From Saccoglossus kowalevskii (Eukaryota; Hemichordata; Enteropneusta; Harrimaniidae): a stretch of DNA of 29,121 nucleotides. Shown piece after piece: positions 11,561-23,822 of the stretch. Numbering within the stretch: position 1 is the stretch's first letter; every line of letters starts with the position of its first letter. The notes under the pieces are model-generated. The model saw only the letters and a list, made by a program, of their open reading frames with translations, was not told the DNA's origin and ran no database searches. The position numbers and the translations under genes were made by a program. The DNA is taken from NCBI RefSeq assembly GCF_000003605.2, contig NW_003116147.1:1-29121 (forward strand), read 5' to 3'.

Positions 11561-13370
11561 TGACCTCTACATACTTTGAGTAACACTACGCTAATTTAAC
11601 ACCAATTAACGAAACATTTATTCACATTTTCGAACTTTTAACTATTGGACTTGTTAATATGATATCACAGGTAACAATCCCGAATGAAACTACCTACTTT
11701 GCAATCGCTTTTTACAACTTTGTAAGCAGTTTCTTGTCGATTTTTTGGTAGGCTGTTGTGATAATCTGCTTATATATAAGACATTCTAGGAACATTTACT
11801 TAATGTTTTCGAAATTTAACTGCGGGGTTGTCATGAAAATGACTTACGTTACACTTATTCAATGAAACACTTATTCACATTTTCGAACTTTTAACTATTG
11901 GACATGTTAATATGATATCACAGGTAACAATCCCGAATGAAACTACCAACTTTGCAATCGCTTTTTACAACTTTGTAAGCAGTTTCTTGTCGATTTTTTG
12001 TAGGCTGTGGTGATAATCTGCTTATATATAAGACATTCTCGGAACATTTACTTAATGTTTTCGAAATTTAACTGCGGGGTTGTCATGAAAATGACTTACG
12101 TTAAATATATAAGCAACTCCGCCAACATTTCCATCGTTTTTTTTCCAACTTTGCACGGTGTTTTCAAACATTTTGCCCTCACCTCATGGCAACATCTATA
12201 GACTGCTTTCAATTGGCTTTTATTGAATTTCTCGACTTTACAACTGCACGTTTCTACATGCCAACAACTTAAGTCATATATACAAATACATCTACCAACT
12301 TTTCAATAACTTTGCACAACTTTGCAATCACTTTGAACAACTTTGCACGGAGTGGTAACAGCGTAAATCCCACTACGTGCCGACAGATCAGCAACTTGTT
12401 CTTGAAAATTAGAAGGAATTTGAAAACTTTCCATTAATTAAAACAGTTACAAAAATTCCACGATTTTCCACTACAAATGATCGACATCACAGTAAGAAAG
12501 AATGCAGGAACGTTTCCTTATATGTTTTTGATATGCGTGATGGAACAAAAAAATAAACTCAACAGCTCATTCACTCAATCAGTCTCCCTTGCAAGAACTA
12601 ACCACGCCTGTTTGTGCTTTACTTTAAAAACTTTAGTCGATCACCTAATCACACAGCTGCATCGATTATTTGAAATTCAGCCGAATTGGCGTCTATTCCA
12701 GATTTTTTAATGTTTCAAAAACGATATCGCTTTCACAGGTACCTCCTATAATTGACCTATGACCTCTACATACTTTGATTAACACTTCGATAATTTAACA
12801 CCAATTAACGAAACATTTATTCACATTTTCGAACTTTTAACTATTGGACTTGTTGATATGATATCACAGGTAACAATCCCGAATGAAACTACCAACTTTG
12901 CAATCGCTTTTTACAACTTTGTAAGCAGTTTCTTGTCGATTTTTTGGTAGGCTGTGGTGATAATCTGCTTATATGAGGCATTCTTGGAACATTTACTTAA
13001 TGTTTTCGAAATTTAACTGCGGGGTTGTCATGACAATGACTTAGGTTAAATATATAAGCAACTCCGCCAACATTTCTTTTTCTTATTCCAACATTGCACG
13101 GTGTTTTCTAACATTTTACCTTCAGCTCATGGGAACAACTATAGACTGCTTTCAATTGGCTTTTATTGATTTTTTCGACTTTACAACTGCGCGTTTCTAT
13201 ATGCCAACAATTTAGGTCATACATACAAATACATCTACTAACTTTTCAATAACTTTGCACAACTTTGCAATCACTTTGAACAATTTTGCACGGAGTGGTG
13301 ACAGCGTAAATCCCACTACGTGCCGACAGCTCAGCAACTTGTTCTTGAAAATTAGAAGGAATTTGAAAAC
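11085..13370 (+). repeat. Higher-order block A, copy 2
   Basis: Second copy of the block at 8000-10290, covering the end of U12, U13 and most of U14. The composite units differ at about a dozen bases over 1.2 kb, far less than unrelated neighbouring monomers, so the duplication is recent relative to monomer divergence. Confidence 0.85.
11561..12759 (+). repeat. Composite unit U13 (1199 bp), copy of U10
   Basis: It carries the same join as U10 (partial unit to 11851, filler, restart at 11861) and the same 11-bp direct repeat. By eye only about a dozen differences separate it from U10 over 1.2 kb. This means the composite was formed once and then amplified with its neighbours. Confidence 0.93.
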
Positions 13371-13703
13371 TTTCCATTAATTAAAACAGTTACAAAAGTT
13401 CCACGATTTTCCACTACAAATGATCGACATCACAGTAAGAAAGAATGCAGGAACGTTTCCTTATATGTTTTTGATATGCGTGATGGAACAAAAAAAATAA
13501 ACTCAACAGCTCATTCACTCAATCCGTCTCCCTTGCAAGAACTAACCACGCCTGTTTGTGCTTTACTTTAAAAACATTGGTCGATCACCTAATCACACAG
13601 CTGCATCGATTATTTGCAATTCAGCCGAATTGCCGGCTATTTCAGATTGTTTAATGTTTCAAAAACGATATCGCTTTCACAGGTACCTCCTATAATTGAC
13701 CTA
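12760..13703 (+). repeat. Monomer U14 (944 bp)
   Basis: Full-length counterpart of U11 in the second block copy, though it lacks the 'at' in 'cttatatgaggc' (also missing in U15). Correspondence with U11 fails after about 13370, where U14 switches to the 'ggaac A-run / actcaatccgtctccc' subtype. That marks the end of the duplicated block. Confidence 0.95.
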
Positions 13704-14645
13704 TGACCTCTACATACTTTGATTAACACTTCGATAATTTAACACCAATTAACGAAACATTTATTCACATTTTCGAACTTTTAACTATTGGACTTGTTAA
13801 TATGATATCACAGGTAACAATCCCGAATGAAACTACCAACCTTGCAATCGCTTTTTACAACTTTGTAAGCAGTTTCTTGTCGATTTTTTGGTAGGCTGTG
13901 GTGATAATCTGCTTATATGAGGCATTCTTGGAACATTTACTTAATGTTTTCGAAATTTAACTGCGGGGTTGTCATGACAATGACTTAGGTTAAATATATA
14001 AGCAACTCCGCCAACATTTTCTTCGCTTTTTCCAACTTTGCACGGTGTGTTCTAACATTTTACCGTCAGCTCATGGGAACATCTATAGGCAGTTTTCAAT
14101 CGGTTTTTATTAAATTTCTCGACTTTACAACTGCGTGTTTCTATATGCCAACAACTTAGGTCATACATACAAATCCATCTACCAACTTTGCAATAACTTT
14201 GCACAATTTTGCAATCACTTTGAATAACTTTGCCAGGAGTGTTAACAGCGTAAATCCCACTACGTGCCGACAGTTCAGCAACTTGTTCTTGAAATCTAGA
14301 AGGAATTTGAAAACTTTGTAATATTTAAAACAGTTACAAAAATTCTACGATTTTCCACTATAAATGATCGACATCACAGCAAAAAGAATGCAGGAACGTT
14401 GCCTTATATATTTTCGATATGCGTTATGAAACAAAAAAAATAAACTCAACAGCTCATTTACTCAATCAGTCTCCCTTGCAAGAACAAACCACGCCCGTAT
14501 GTGCTTAACTTTAAAATATTGGTCGATCACCTAATCACACAGCTGCATCGATTATTTGAAATTCAGCCAAATTGTCGGCTATTCCAGATTTTTTAATGTT
14601 TCAAAAACGATATCGCTTTCACAGGTACCTCCTATAACTGACCTA
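13704..14645 (+). repeat. Monomer U15 (942 bp)
   Basis: Full-length mosaic. The 5' quarter resembles U14 ('cttatatgaggcattcttgg'), the middle resembles U12 ('ctataggcag', 'gtaatatttaaaac'), and the 3' end is a diverged variant with 'gaacaaaccacg' and 'attcagccaaattgtcgg', which weakens the conserved hairpin. Confidence 0.95.
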
Positions 14646-15671
14646 TGACCTCTACATACTTTGAGTAACACTACGATAATTTAACACCAATTAACGAAAC
14701 ATTTATTCACATTTTCGAACTTTTAACTATTGGACTTGTTAATATGATATCACAGGTAACAATCCCGAATGAAACTACCAACTTTGCAAACGCTTTTTAC
14801 AACTTTGTAAGCAGTTTCTTGTCGATTCTTTGGTTGGCTGTGGTGATAATCAGCTTATATATAAGACATTCTCGGAACAGTTACTTAATGTTTTCGAAAT
14901 TTAACTGCGGGGTTGTCATGAAAATGACTTACGTTAAATATATAACCAACTCCGCCAACATTTCCATCGTTTTTTTGCAACTTTGCACGGTGTTTTCTAA
15001 CATTTTGCCCTCACCTCATGGCAACATCTATAGACTGCTTTCAATTGGCTTTTATTGAATTTCTCGACTTTACAACTGCGCGTTTCTATATGCCAACAAC
15101 TTAAGTCATATATACAAATACATCTACCAACTTTTCAATAACTTTGCACAACTTTGCAATCACTTTGAACAACTTTGCACGGAGTGGTAACAGCGTAAAT
15201 CCCACTACATGCCGACAGATCAGCAACTTGTTCTTGAAATTAGAAGGAATTTGAAAACTGTCCATTAATTAAAACAGTTACAATAATTCCACGATTCCAG
15301 CTCAGCAACTTGTTCTTGAAATTTAGAAGGAATTTTAAAACTTTGTAATAGTTAAAACAGTTACAAAAATTCCACAATTTTCCACTATAAATGATCGACA
15401 TCACAGCAAAAAGAATGCAGGAACGTTGCCTTATATATTTTCGATATGCGTGATGGAACTAAAAAAATAAACTCAACAGCTCATTTACTCAAGCAGTCTC
15501 CCATGCAAGAACTAACCACGCCAGTTTGTACTTTACTTTAAACATTGGTCGATCACCTAACCACACAGCTGCATCGATTATTGGAAATTCAGCGGAATTG
15601 CCGGCTATTTCAGATTTGTTTATGTTTCAAAAACGATATCGCTTTCACAGGTACCTCCTATAATTGACCTA
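14646..15671 (+). repeat. Unit U16 (1026 bp) with ~86-bp internal duplication
   Basis: Normal up to 'aattccacgatt' (about 15296), then it steps back to 'ccagctcagcaacttg' and repeats the following ~86 bases in a different subtype version. The first copy has 'actgtccattaatt' and the second 'actttgtaatagtt'. The two copies come from different monomer lineages, so this is an out-of-register join rather than a simple slippage duplication. Confidence 0.93.
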
Positions 15672-15995
15672 TGACCTCAACATACTTTGAGTAACACTAC
15701 GATAATTTAACACCAATTTACAGTTACAAAAATTCCAAGATTTTCCACTTTAAATGATCGACATCACAGTAAGAAAGAATGCAGGAACGTTGCCTTATAT
15801 ATTATCATTTACTCAGGAAGTCTCCCATGCAAGAACTAACCACGCCCGTTTGTTCTTTACTTTAAACATTGGTCGATCACCTAACCACACAGCTGCATCG
15901 ATTATTTGAAATTCAGCCGAATTGCCGGCTATTTCAGATTTTTTAATGTTTCAAAAACGATATCGCTTTCACAGGTACCTCCTATAATTGACCTT
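15672..15995 (+). repeat. Truncated unit U17 (324 bp)
   Basis: The monomer start runs to 'caccaattta' (15720) and jumps to 'cagttacaaaaattcc', removing roughly 580 bp. A second deletion of about 44 bp joins 'gccttatatatt' to 'atcatttactc', removing the A-tract and AATAAA. Both boundary DR1 motifs remain intact. U25 is an almost identical truncated unit of the same length. Confidence 0.95.
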
Positions 15996-16001
15996 TGACC
16001 T
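15989..16001 (-). promoter_or_regulatory. DR1 variant with A spacer (AGGTCA-A-AGGTCA)
   Basis: TGACCTTTGACCT is a spacer variant also present at 20660-20672 and 25711-25723. It reads AGGTCAAAGGTCA on the minus strand, the classical optimum for HNF4- and PPAR/RXR-type DR1 binding. All three copies follow a unit whose 3' end carries the 'gttctttac' marker (U17, U22, U28), so the variant belongs to one lineage. Confidence 0.55.
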
Positions 16002-16938
16002 CAACATACTTTGAGTAACACTACGATAATTTAACACCAATTAACGAAACATTTATTCACATTTTCGAACATTTAACTATTGGACTTGTTAATATGATAT
16101 CACAGGTAACAATCCCGAATGAAACTACCAACTTTGCATTCGCTGTTAACAACTTTGTAAGCAGTTCCTTGTCGATTTTTCCGTTGGCTGTTGTGATAAT
16201 CTGCTTATTTATGAGACATTCTCGGAACATTTACTTAATGTTTCCGAAATTTGACTGTGGGGTTGTCATGACAATTACTTAGGTTAAATATATTAGCAAC
16301 TCCGCAAACATTTCCTTCGCTTATTCTAACATTGCACGGTGTTTTCTAACATTTTACCTTCAGGTCATGGGAACATCTATAGACTGCTTTCAATTGGCTT
16401 TTATTGAATTTCTCGACTTTACAACTGCGTCTTTCTATATGCCAACAACTTAGGTCATACATACAAATCCATCTACCAACTTTGCAATACCTTTGCAAAA
16501 TTTTGCAATCACTTTGAACAACTTTGCCGGGAGTGTTAACAGCGTAAATCCCACTACGTGCCGACAGCTCAGCAACTTGTTCTTGAAATTTAGAAGGAAT
16601 TTGAAAACTTTGTAATAATTAAAACAGTTACAAAAATTCCACGATTTTCCACTATAAATGATCGACATCATAATAAAAAGAATGCACGAACGTTGCCTTA
16701 TATATTTTCGATATGCGTGATGGAACTAAAAAAATAAACTCAACAGCTCATTTACTCAAGCAGTCTCCCATGCAAGAACTAACCACGCCCGTTTGTACTT
16801 TACTTTAAACGTTTCTCGATCACCTAACCACACAGCTGCATCGATTATTGGAAATTCAGCCGAATTGCCGGCTATTTCAAATTTTTTTATGTTTCAATAA
16901 CGATATCGCTTTCACAGGTACCTCCTATAATTGACCTA
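15996..16938 (+). repeat. Monomer U18 (943 bp)
   Basis: Full-length unit of the 'tttatgagacattctcgg' subtype, which covers U18-U23 and U29. It begins after a TGACCTTTGACCT boundary. From about 16140 on it matches U21 at an offset of 2827-2828 bp. The first 150 bases instead match U20 and U23 ('gcattcgctgtt'). Confidence 0.95.
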
Positions 16939-18240
16939 TGACCTCTATATACTTTGGACACTACGATAATTTAACACCTATTAACGAAACATTCATTCAC
17001 ATTTTCAAACTTTTAACTATTGGACTTGTTAATATGATATCACAGGTAACAATCCCGAATGAAACTACCAACATTGCAATCGCTTTTTACAACTTTGTAA
17101 GCAGTTCCTTGTCGATTTTTCCATTGGCTGTTGTGATAATCTGCTTATTTATGAGACATTCTCAGAACATTTACTTAATGTTTCCGAAATTTAACTGCGG
17201 GGTTGTCATGACAATTACTTAGGTTAAATATATAAGCAACTCCGCAAACATTTCCTTCGTTTTTTCCAACATTGCACGGTGTTTTCAAACATTTTGCCCT
17301 CACCTCATTGCAACATCTATAGACTGCTTTCAATTGGCTTTTATTGAATTTCTCGACTTTACAACTGCGCGTTTCTATATGCCAACAATTTAGGTCATAT
17401 ACACAAATACATCTACCAACTTTTCAATAACTTTGCAAAACTTTGCAATCACTTTGAACAACTTTCCGCGGAGTGGTAACAGCTTAAATCCCACTACGTG
17501 CCGACAGCTCGGCAACTTGTTCTTGAAATTAGAAGGAATTTGAAAACTGTCCATTAATTAAAACAGTTACAACAATTCCACGATTTGCCACTATAAATGA
17601 TCGACATCACAGTAAGAAAGAATGCAGGAGCGTTGCCTTATATATTTTCGATATGCGCGATGAAACAAAAAAAATAAACTCAACAGCTCATTTACTCAGG
17701 CAGTCTCCTATTCAAGAACTAACCACGCCCGTATGTGCTTTACTTTAAACATTCGTCGATCACCTAACCACACAGCTGCATCGATTATTTGAAATTCAGC
17801 TGAATTGCCGGCTATTTCAGATTGTTTAATGTTTCAAAAACGATATCGCTTTCAAAGGTACCTCCTATAATTGACCTATGACCTCAACATACTTTGAGTA
17901 ACACTACGATAATTTAACACCAATTAACGAAACATTTATTCACATTTTCGAACTTTTAACTATTGGACTTGTTAATATGATATCACAGGTAACAATCCCG
18001 AATGAAACTACCAACTTTGCATTCGCTGTTTACAACTTTGTAAGCAGTTCCTTGTCGATTTTTCCGTTGGATGTTGTGATAATCTGCTTATTTATGAGAC
18101 ATTCTCGGAACATTTACTTAATGTTTCCGAAATTTAACTGCGGGGTTGTCATGACAATTACTTAGATTAAATATATAAGCAACTCCGCAAACATTTCCTT
18201 CGCTTATTCTAACATTGCACGGTGTTTTCTAACATTTTAC
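16140..18240 (+). repeat. Higher-order trimer B, copy 1 (U18-U20)
   Basis: U18, U19 and the first part of U20 recur as U21, U22 and the first part of U23 at 2788-2828 bp offset. Markers private to the pairings are 'actttggacactacg', 'ccattggctg' and 'ttccgcggagtgg'. The offset is 2828 bp up to the U22 deletion, then about 2788 bp. Confidence 0.85.
16939..17878 (+). repeat. Monomer U19 (940 bp)
   Basis: Full-length unit with a 5' deletion variant ('actttggacactacg') shared only with U22, and 'ccattggctg'. It is the middle member of the first U18-U20 trimer. 'aactttccgcggagtgg' (17461 on) is also private to U19 and U22. Confidence 0.95.
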
Positions 18241-18822
18241 ATTCAGGTCATGGGAACATCTATAGACTGCTTTCAATTGGCTTTTATTGAATTTCTCGAC
18301 TTTACAACTGCGCGTTTCTATATGCCAACAACTTAGGTCATATATACAAATACATCTACCAACTTTGCAATAACTTTGCACGGCATTGCAATCACTTTGA
18401 ACAACTTTGCACGGAGTGTTAACAGCGTAAATCCCACTACATGCCGACAGCTCAGCAACTTGTTCTTGAAATTTAGAAGGAATTTGAAAACTTTGTAATA
18501 ATTAAAACAGTTCCAAAAATTCCACGATTTTCCACTTTAAATGATCGACATCACAGTAAGAGAGAATTCAGGAACGTTGCCTTATATATTTTCGATATGC
18601 GTGATGAAACAAAAAAAATAAACTCAACAGCTCATTTACTCAGGAAGTCTCCCATGCAAGAACTAACCACGCCCGTTTGTTCTTTACTTTAAACATTGGT
18701 CGATCACCTAATCACACAGCTGCATCGATTATTTGAAATTCAGCCGAATTGCCGGCTATTTCAGATTTGTTAATGTTTCAAAAACGATATCGCTTTCACA
18801 GGTACCTCCTATAATTGACCTA
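17879..18822 (+). repeat. Monomer U20 (944 bp)
   Basis: Full-length third member of the first trimer. Its 3' half ('actcaggaagtctccc', 'gtttgttctttac') is the undeleted version of the sequence found in U17, U22 and U25, so a unit like this is the likely parent of their deletion. Confidence 0.95.
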
Positions 18823-19766
18823 TGACCTCTACATACTTTGAGTAACACTACGATAATTTAACACCAATTAACGAAACATTTATTCACATTTTCGAACTTT
18901 TAACTATTGGACTTGTTAATATGATATCACAGGTAACAATCCCGAATGAAACTACCAACTTTGCAATCGCTTTTTACAACTTTGTAAGCAGTTCCTTGTC
19001 GATTTTTCCGTTGGATGTTGTGATAATCTGCTTATTTATGAGACATTCTCGGAACATTTACTTAATGTTTCCCGAAATTTAACTGCGGGGTTGTCATGAC
19101 AATTACTTAGGTTAAATATATAGGCAACTGCGCAAACATTTCCTTCGCTTATTCTAACATTGCACGGTGTTTTCTAACATTTTACCTTCAGGTCATGGGA
19201 ACATCTATAGACTGCTTTCAATTGGCTTTTATTGAATTTCTCGACTTTACAACTGCGTGTTTCTATATGCCAACAACTTAGGTCATACATACAAATCCAT
19301 CTACCAACTTTGCAATACCTTTGCAAAATTTTGCAATCACTTTGAACAACTTTGCCGGGAGTGTTAACAGCGTAAATCCCACTACGTACCGACAGCTCAG
19401 CAACTTGTTCTTGAAATTTAGAAGGAATTTGAAAACTTTGTAATAATTAAAACAGCTACAAAAATTCCACGATTTTCCACTATAAATGATCGACATCACA
19501 GTAAAAAGAATGCACGAACGTTGCCTTATATATTTTCGATATGCGTGATGGAACTAAAAAAATAAACTCAACAGCTCATTTACTCAAGCAGTCTCCCATG
19601 CAAGAACTAACCACGCCCGTTTGTACTTTACTTTAAACGTTTCTCGATCACCTGACCACACAGCTGCATCGATTATTGGAAATTCAGCCGAATTGCCGGC
19701 TATTTCAGATTTTTTTATGTTTCAATAACGATATCGCTTTCACAGGTACCTCCTATAATTGACCTA
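18823..19766 (+). repeat. Monomer U21 (944 bp)
   Basis: Full-length first member of the second trimer and counterpart of U18. The region 19278-19499 differs from 16450-16671 at only a few bases. Its first 150 bases are the common 'gcaatcgctttttac' version, unlike U18. Confidence 0.95.
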
Positions 19767-21030
19767 TGACCTCTATATACTTTGGACACTACGATAATTT
19801 AACACCAATTAACGAAACATTCATTCACATTTTCAAACTTTTAACTATTGGACTTGTTAATATGATATCACAGGTAACAATCCCGAATGAAACTACCAAC
19901 ATTGCAATCGCATTTTTACAACTTTGTAAGCAGTTCCTTGTCGATTTTTCCATTGGCTGTTGTGATAATCTGCTTATTTATGAGACATTCTCGGAACATT
20001 TACTTAATGTTTCCGAAATTTAACTGCGGGGTTGTCATGACAATTACTTAGGTTAAATATATAAGCAACTCCGCAAACATTTCCTTCGTTTTTTCCAACA
20101 TTGCACGGTGTTTTCAAACATTTTGCCCTCACCTCATTGCAACATCTATAGACTGCTTTCAATTGGCTTTTATTGAATTTCTCGACTTTACAACTGCGCG
20201 TTTCTATATGCCAACAATTTAGGTCATACACACAAATACATCTACCAACTTTTCAATAACTTTGCAAAACTTTGCAATCACTTTGAACAACTTTCCGCGG
20301 AGTGGTATCAGCTTAAATCCCACTACGTGCCGACAGCTCAGCAACTTGTTCTTGAAATTAGAAGGAATTTGAAAACTGTCCATTAATTAAAACAGTTACA
20401 ACAATTCCACGATTTGCCACTATAAATGATCGACATCACAGTAAGAAAGAATTAGGAACGTTGCCTTATATATTATCATTTACTCAGGAAGTCTCCCATG
20501 CAAGAACTAACCACGCCCGTTTGTTCTTTACTTTAAACATTGGTCGATCACCTAACCACACAGCTGCATCGATTATTTGAAATTCAGCCGAATTGCCGGC
20601 TATTTCAGATTTTTTAATGTTTCAAAAACGATATCGCTTTCACAGGTACCTCCTATAATTGACCTTTGACCTCAACATACTTTGAGTAACACTACGATAA
20701 TTTAACACCAATTAACGAAACATTTATTCACATTTTCGAACTTTTAACTATTGGATTTGTTAATATGATATCACAGGTAACAATCCCGAATGAGACTACC
20801 AACTTTGCATTCGCTGTTTACAACTTTGTAAGCAGTTCCTTGTCGATTTTTCCGTTGGATGTTGTGATAATCTGCTTATTTATGAGACATTCTCGGAACA
20901 TTTTCTTAACGTTTCCGAAATTTAACTGCGGGGTTGTCATGACAATTACTTAGGTTAAATATATAGGCAACTCCGCAAACATTTCCTTCGCTTATTCTAA
21001 CATTGCACGGTGTTTTCTAACATTTTACCT
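18967..21030 (+). repeat. Higher-order trimer B, copy 2 (U21-U23)
   Basis: Second copy of the trimer. It has been altered since duplication: the 3' end of the U19 counterpart (U22) was replaced by a U17/U25-type segment with a 44-bp deletion. Confidence 0.85.
19767..20666 (+). repeat. Chimeric unit U22 (900 bp)
   Basis: The 5' ~680 bp match U19 almost base for base. At about 20450 it switches to the U17/U25 sequence, including the ~44-bp deletion ('tatatattatcatttactc') and 'gttctttac'. It ends in TGACCTTTGACCT like U17. This is a clear recombinant or conversion product. Confidence 0.94.
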
Positions 21031-21610
21031 TCAGTCATGGAACATCTATAGACTGCTTTCATTGGCTTTTATTGAATTTATCGACTTTACAACTGCGCGT
21101 GTCTATATGCCAACAACTTAGGTCATACATACAAATACATCTACTGTCTTTTCAATAACTTTGTACAACTTTGCAATCACTTTGAACAATCTTGCACGGA
21201 GTAGTGACAGCGTAAATCCCACAACGTGCCGACAGATCAGCAACTTGTTCTTGAAATTAGAAGGAATTTGAAAACTGTCCATTAATTAAAACAGTTACAA
21301 CAATTCCACGATTTCCCACTATAAATGATCGACATCACAGTAAGAAAGAATGCAGGAACGTTGCCTTATATATTTTCTATATGTGTGATGAAACAAAAAA
21401 AAAATAAACTCAACAGCTCATTTACTCAATCAGTCTCCCTTGCAAGAACTAACCACGACTGTTTGTGCTTTACTTTAAAAACATTGGTCAATCACCTAAT
21501 CACACAGCTGCATCGATTATTTGAAATTCAGCCGAACTGCCGGCTATTTCAGATTTTTTAATGTTTCAAAAACGATATCGCTTTCACAGGTACCTCCTAT
21601 ATTTGACCTA
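20667..21610 (+). repeat. Monomer U23 (944 bp)
   Basis: Full-length unit. The 5' third matches U20 and especially the 5' third of U29 ('attggatttgtt', 'gaatgagactacc', 'aacattttctta'). Around 21030-21065 a few one-base losses occur ('cagtcatggaac', 'tttcattggc'). The 3' half is the 'actcaatcagtctccc / ttaaaaacattgg' subtype. Confidence 0.94.
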
Positions 21611-22554
21611 TGACCTCTACATACTTTGATTAACACTACGATAATTTAACACCAATTAACGAAACATTTATTCATATTTTCGAACTTTTAACTATTGGAC
21701 TTGTTAATATGATATCACAGGTAACAAACCCGAATGAAACTACCAACTTTGCAATCGCTTTTTACAACTTTGTAAGCAGTTTCTTGTCGATTTTTCCGTT
21801 GGCTGTTGTGATAATCTGCTTATATATGAGACATTCTCGGAACATTTACTTAATGTTTTCGAAATTTAACTGCGGGGTTTTCATGACAATGACTTAGGTT
21901 AAATATATAAGCAACTCCGCCAACATTTCCTTCGCTTTTTCCAACTTTGCACGGTGTGTTCTAACATTTTTCCCTCAGCTCATGGGAACATCTATAGACT
22001 GCTTTCAATCGGTTTTTATTAAATTTCTCGACTTTACAACTGCGTGTTTCTATATGCCAACAACTTAGGTCATACATACAAATCCATCTACCAACTTTGC
22101 AATAACTTTGCACAATTTTGCAATCACTTTGAATAACTTTGTCGGGAGTGTTAACAGCGTAAATCCCACTACGTGCCGACAGCTCAGCAACTTGTTCTTG
22201 AAATCTAGAAGGAATTTGAAAACTTTCCATTAATTAAAACAGTTACAATAATTCCACGATTTCCCGCTATAAATGATCGACATCACAGTAAGAAAGAATG
22301 CAGGAACGTTGCCTTATATATTTTATATATGCGTGATGAAACAAAAAAAATAAACTCAACAGCTCATTTACTCAGGCAGTCTCCCATGCAAGAACTATCC
22401 ACGCCCGTTTGTGCTTTACTTTAAACATTGGTCGATCACCAAACCTCACAGCTGCATCGATTATTTGAAATTCAGCCGAATTGCCGGCTATTTCAGATTT
22501 TTTAATGTTTCAAAAACGATATCGCTTTCACATGTACCTCCTATAATTGACCTA
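21611..22554 (+). repeat. Monomer U24 (944 bp)
   Basis: Full-length unit. The first ~600 bp are nearly identical to U26, with the rare 'gtaacaaacccg' and 'ggggttttcatgac'. After 'gaatttgaaaac' the two diverge in subtype. U24 and U26 flank the truncated unit U25. Confidence 0.95.
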
Positions 22555-22878
22555 TGACCTCTACATACTTTGAGTAACACTACGATAATTTAACACCAAT
22601 TTACAGTTACAAAAATTCCAAGATTTTCCACTTTAAATGATCGACATCACAGTAAGAAAGAATGCAGAAACGTTGCCTTATATATTATCATTTACTCAGG
22701 AAGTCTCCCATGCAAGAACTAACCACGCCCGTTTGTTCTTTACTTTAAACATTGGTCGATCACCTAACCACACAGCTGCATCGATTATTTGAAATTCAGC
22801 CGAATTGCCGGCTATTTCAGATTTTTTAATGTTTCAAAAACGATATCGCTTTCACAGGTACCTCCTATAATTGACCTA
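22555..22878 (+). repeat. Truncated unit U25 (324 bp), copy of U17
   Basis: Same two deletion joins as U17 ('caccaatttacagttac' and 'tatatattatcatttac') and the same length. It differs from U17 at only a handful of bases (ctctac for ctcaac, gcagaaacg for gcaggaacg, and the spacer of the following DR1). Confidence 0.95.
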
Positions 22879-23822
22879 TGACCTCTACATACTTTGAGTA
22901 ACACTACGATAATTTAACACCAATTAACGAAACATTTATTCATATTTTCGAACTTTTAACTATTGGACTTGTTAATATGATATCACAGGTAACAAACCCG
23001 AATGAAACTACCAACTTTGCAATCGCTTTTTACAACTTTGTAAGCAGTTTCTTGTCGATTTTTCCGTTGGCTGTTGTGATAATCTGCTTATATATGAGAC
23101 ATTCTCGGAACATTTACTTAATGTTTTCGAAATTTAACTGCGGGGTTTTCATGACAATGACTTAGGTTAAATATATAAGCAACTCCGCCAACATTTCCTT
23201 CGCTTTTTCCAACTTTGCACGGTGTGTTCTAACATTTTACCCTCAGCTCATGGGAACATCTATAGACTGCTTTCAATCGGTTTTTATTAAATTTCTCGAC
23301 TTTACAACTGCGTGTTTCTATATGCCAACAACTTAGGTCATACATACAAATCCATCTACCAACTTTGCAATAACTTTGCACAATTTTGCAATTACTTTGA
23401 ATAACTTTGCCGGGAGTGTTAACAGCGTAAATCCCACTACGTGCCGACAGCTCAGCAACTTGTTCTTGAAATCTAGAAGGAATTTGAAAACATTGTATTA
23501 ATTAAAACAGTTACAAAATTTCTACGATTTTCCACTATAAATGATCTACATCACAGTAAAAAGAATGCAGGAACGTTGCCTTATATATTTTCGATATGCG
23601 TGATGAAACAAAAAAAAATAAACTCAACAGCTCATTTACTCAGGCAGTCTCCCATGCAAGAACTATCCACGCCCGTTTGTGCTTTACTTTAAACATTGTT
23701 CGATCACCTAACCTCACAGCTGCATCGACTATTTGAAATTCAGCCAAATTGCCGGCTATTTCAGATTTTTTAATGTTTCAAAAACGATATCGCTTTCACA
23801 GGTACCTCCTATAATTGACCTA
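22879..23822 (+). repeat. Monomer U26 (944 bp)
   Basis: Full-length sister of U24 in its first ~600 bp. The segment around 23490-23570 ('attgtattaatt', 'aaaatttctacg', 'gatctacatc') is shared with U2, 22 kb away. The DR1 at its 3' boundary is damaged (tataacct, second half-site). Confidence 0.95.
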
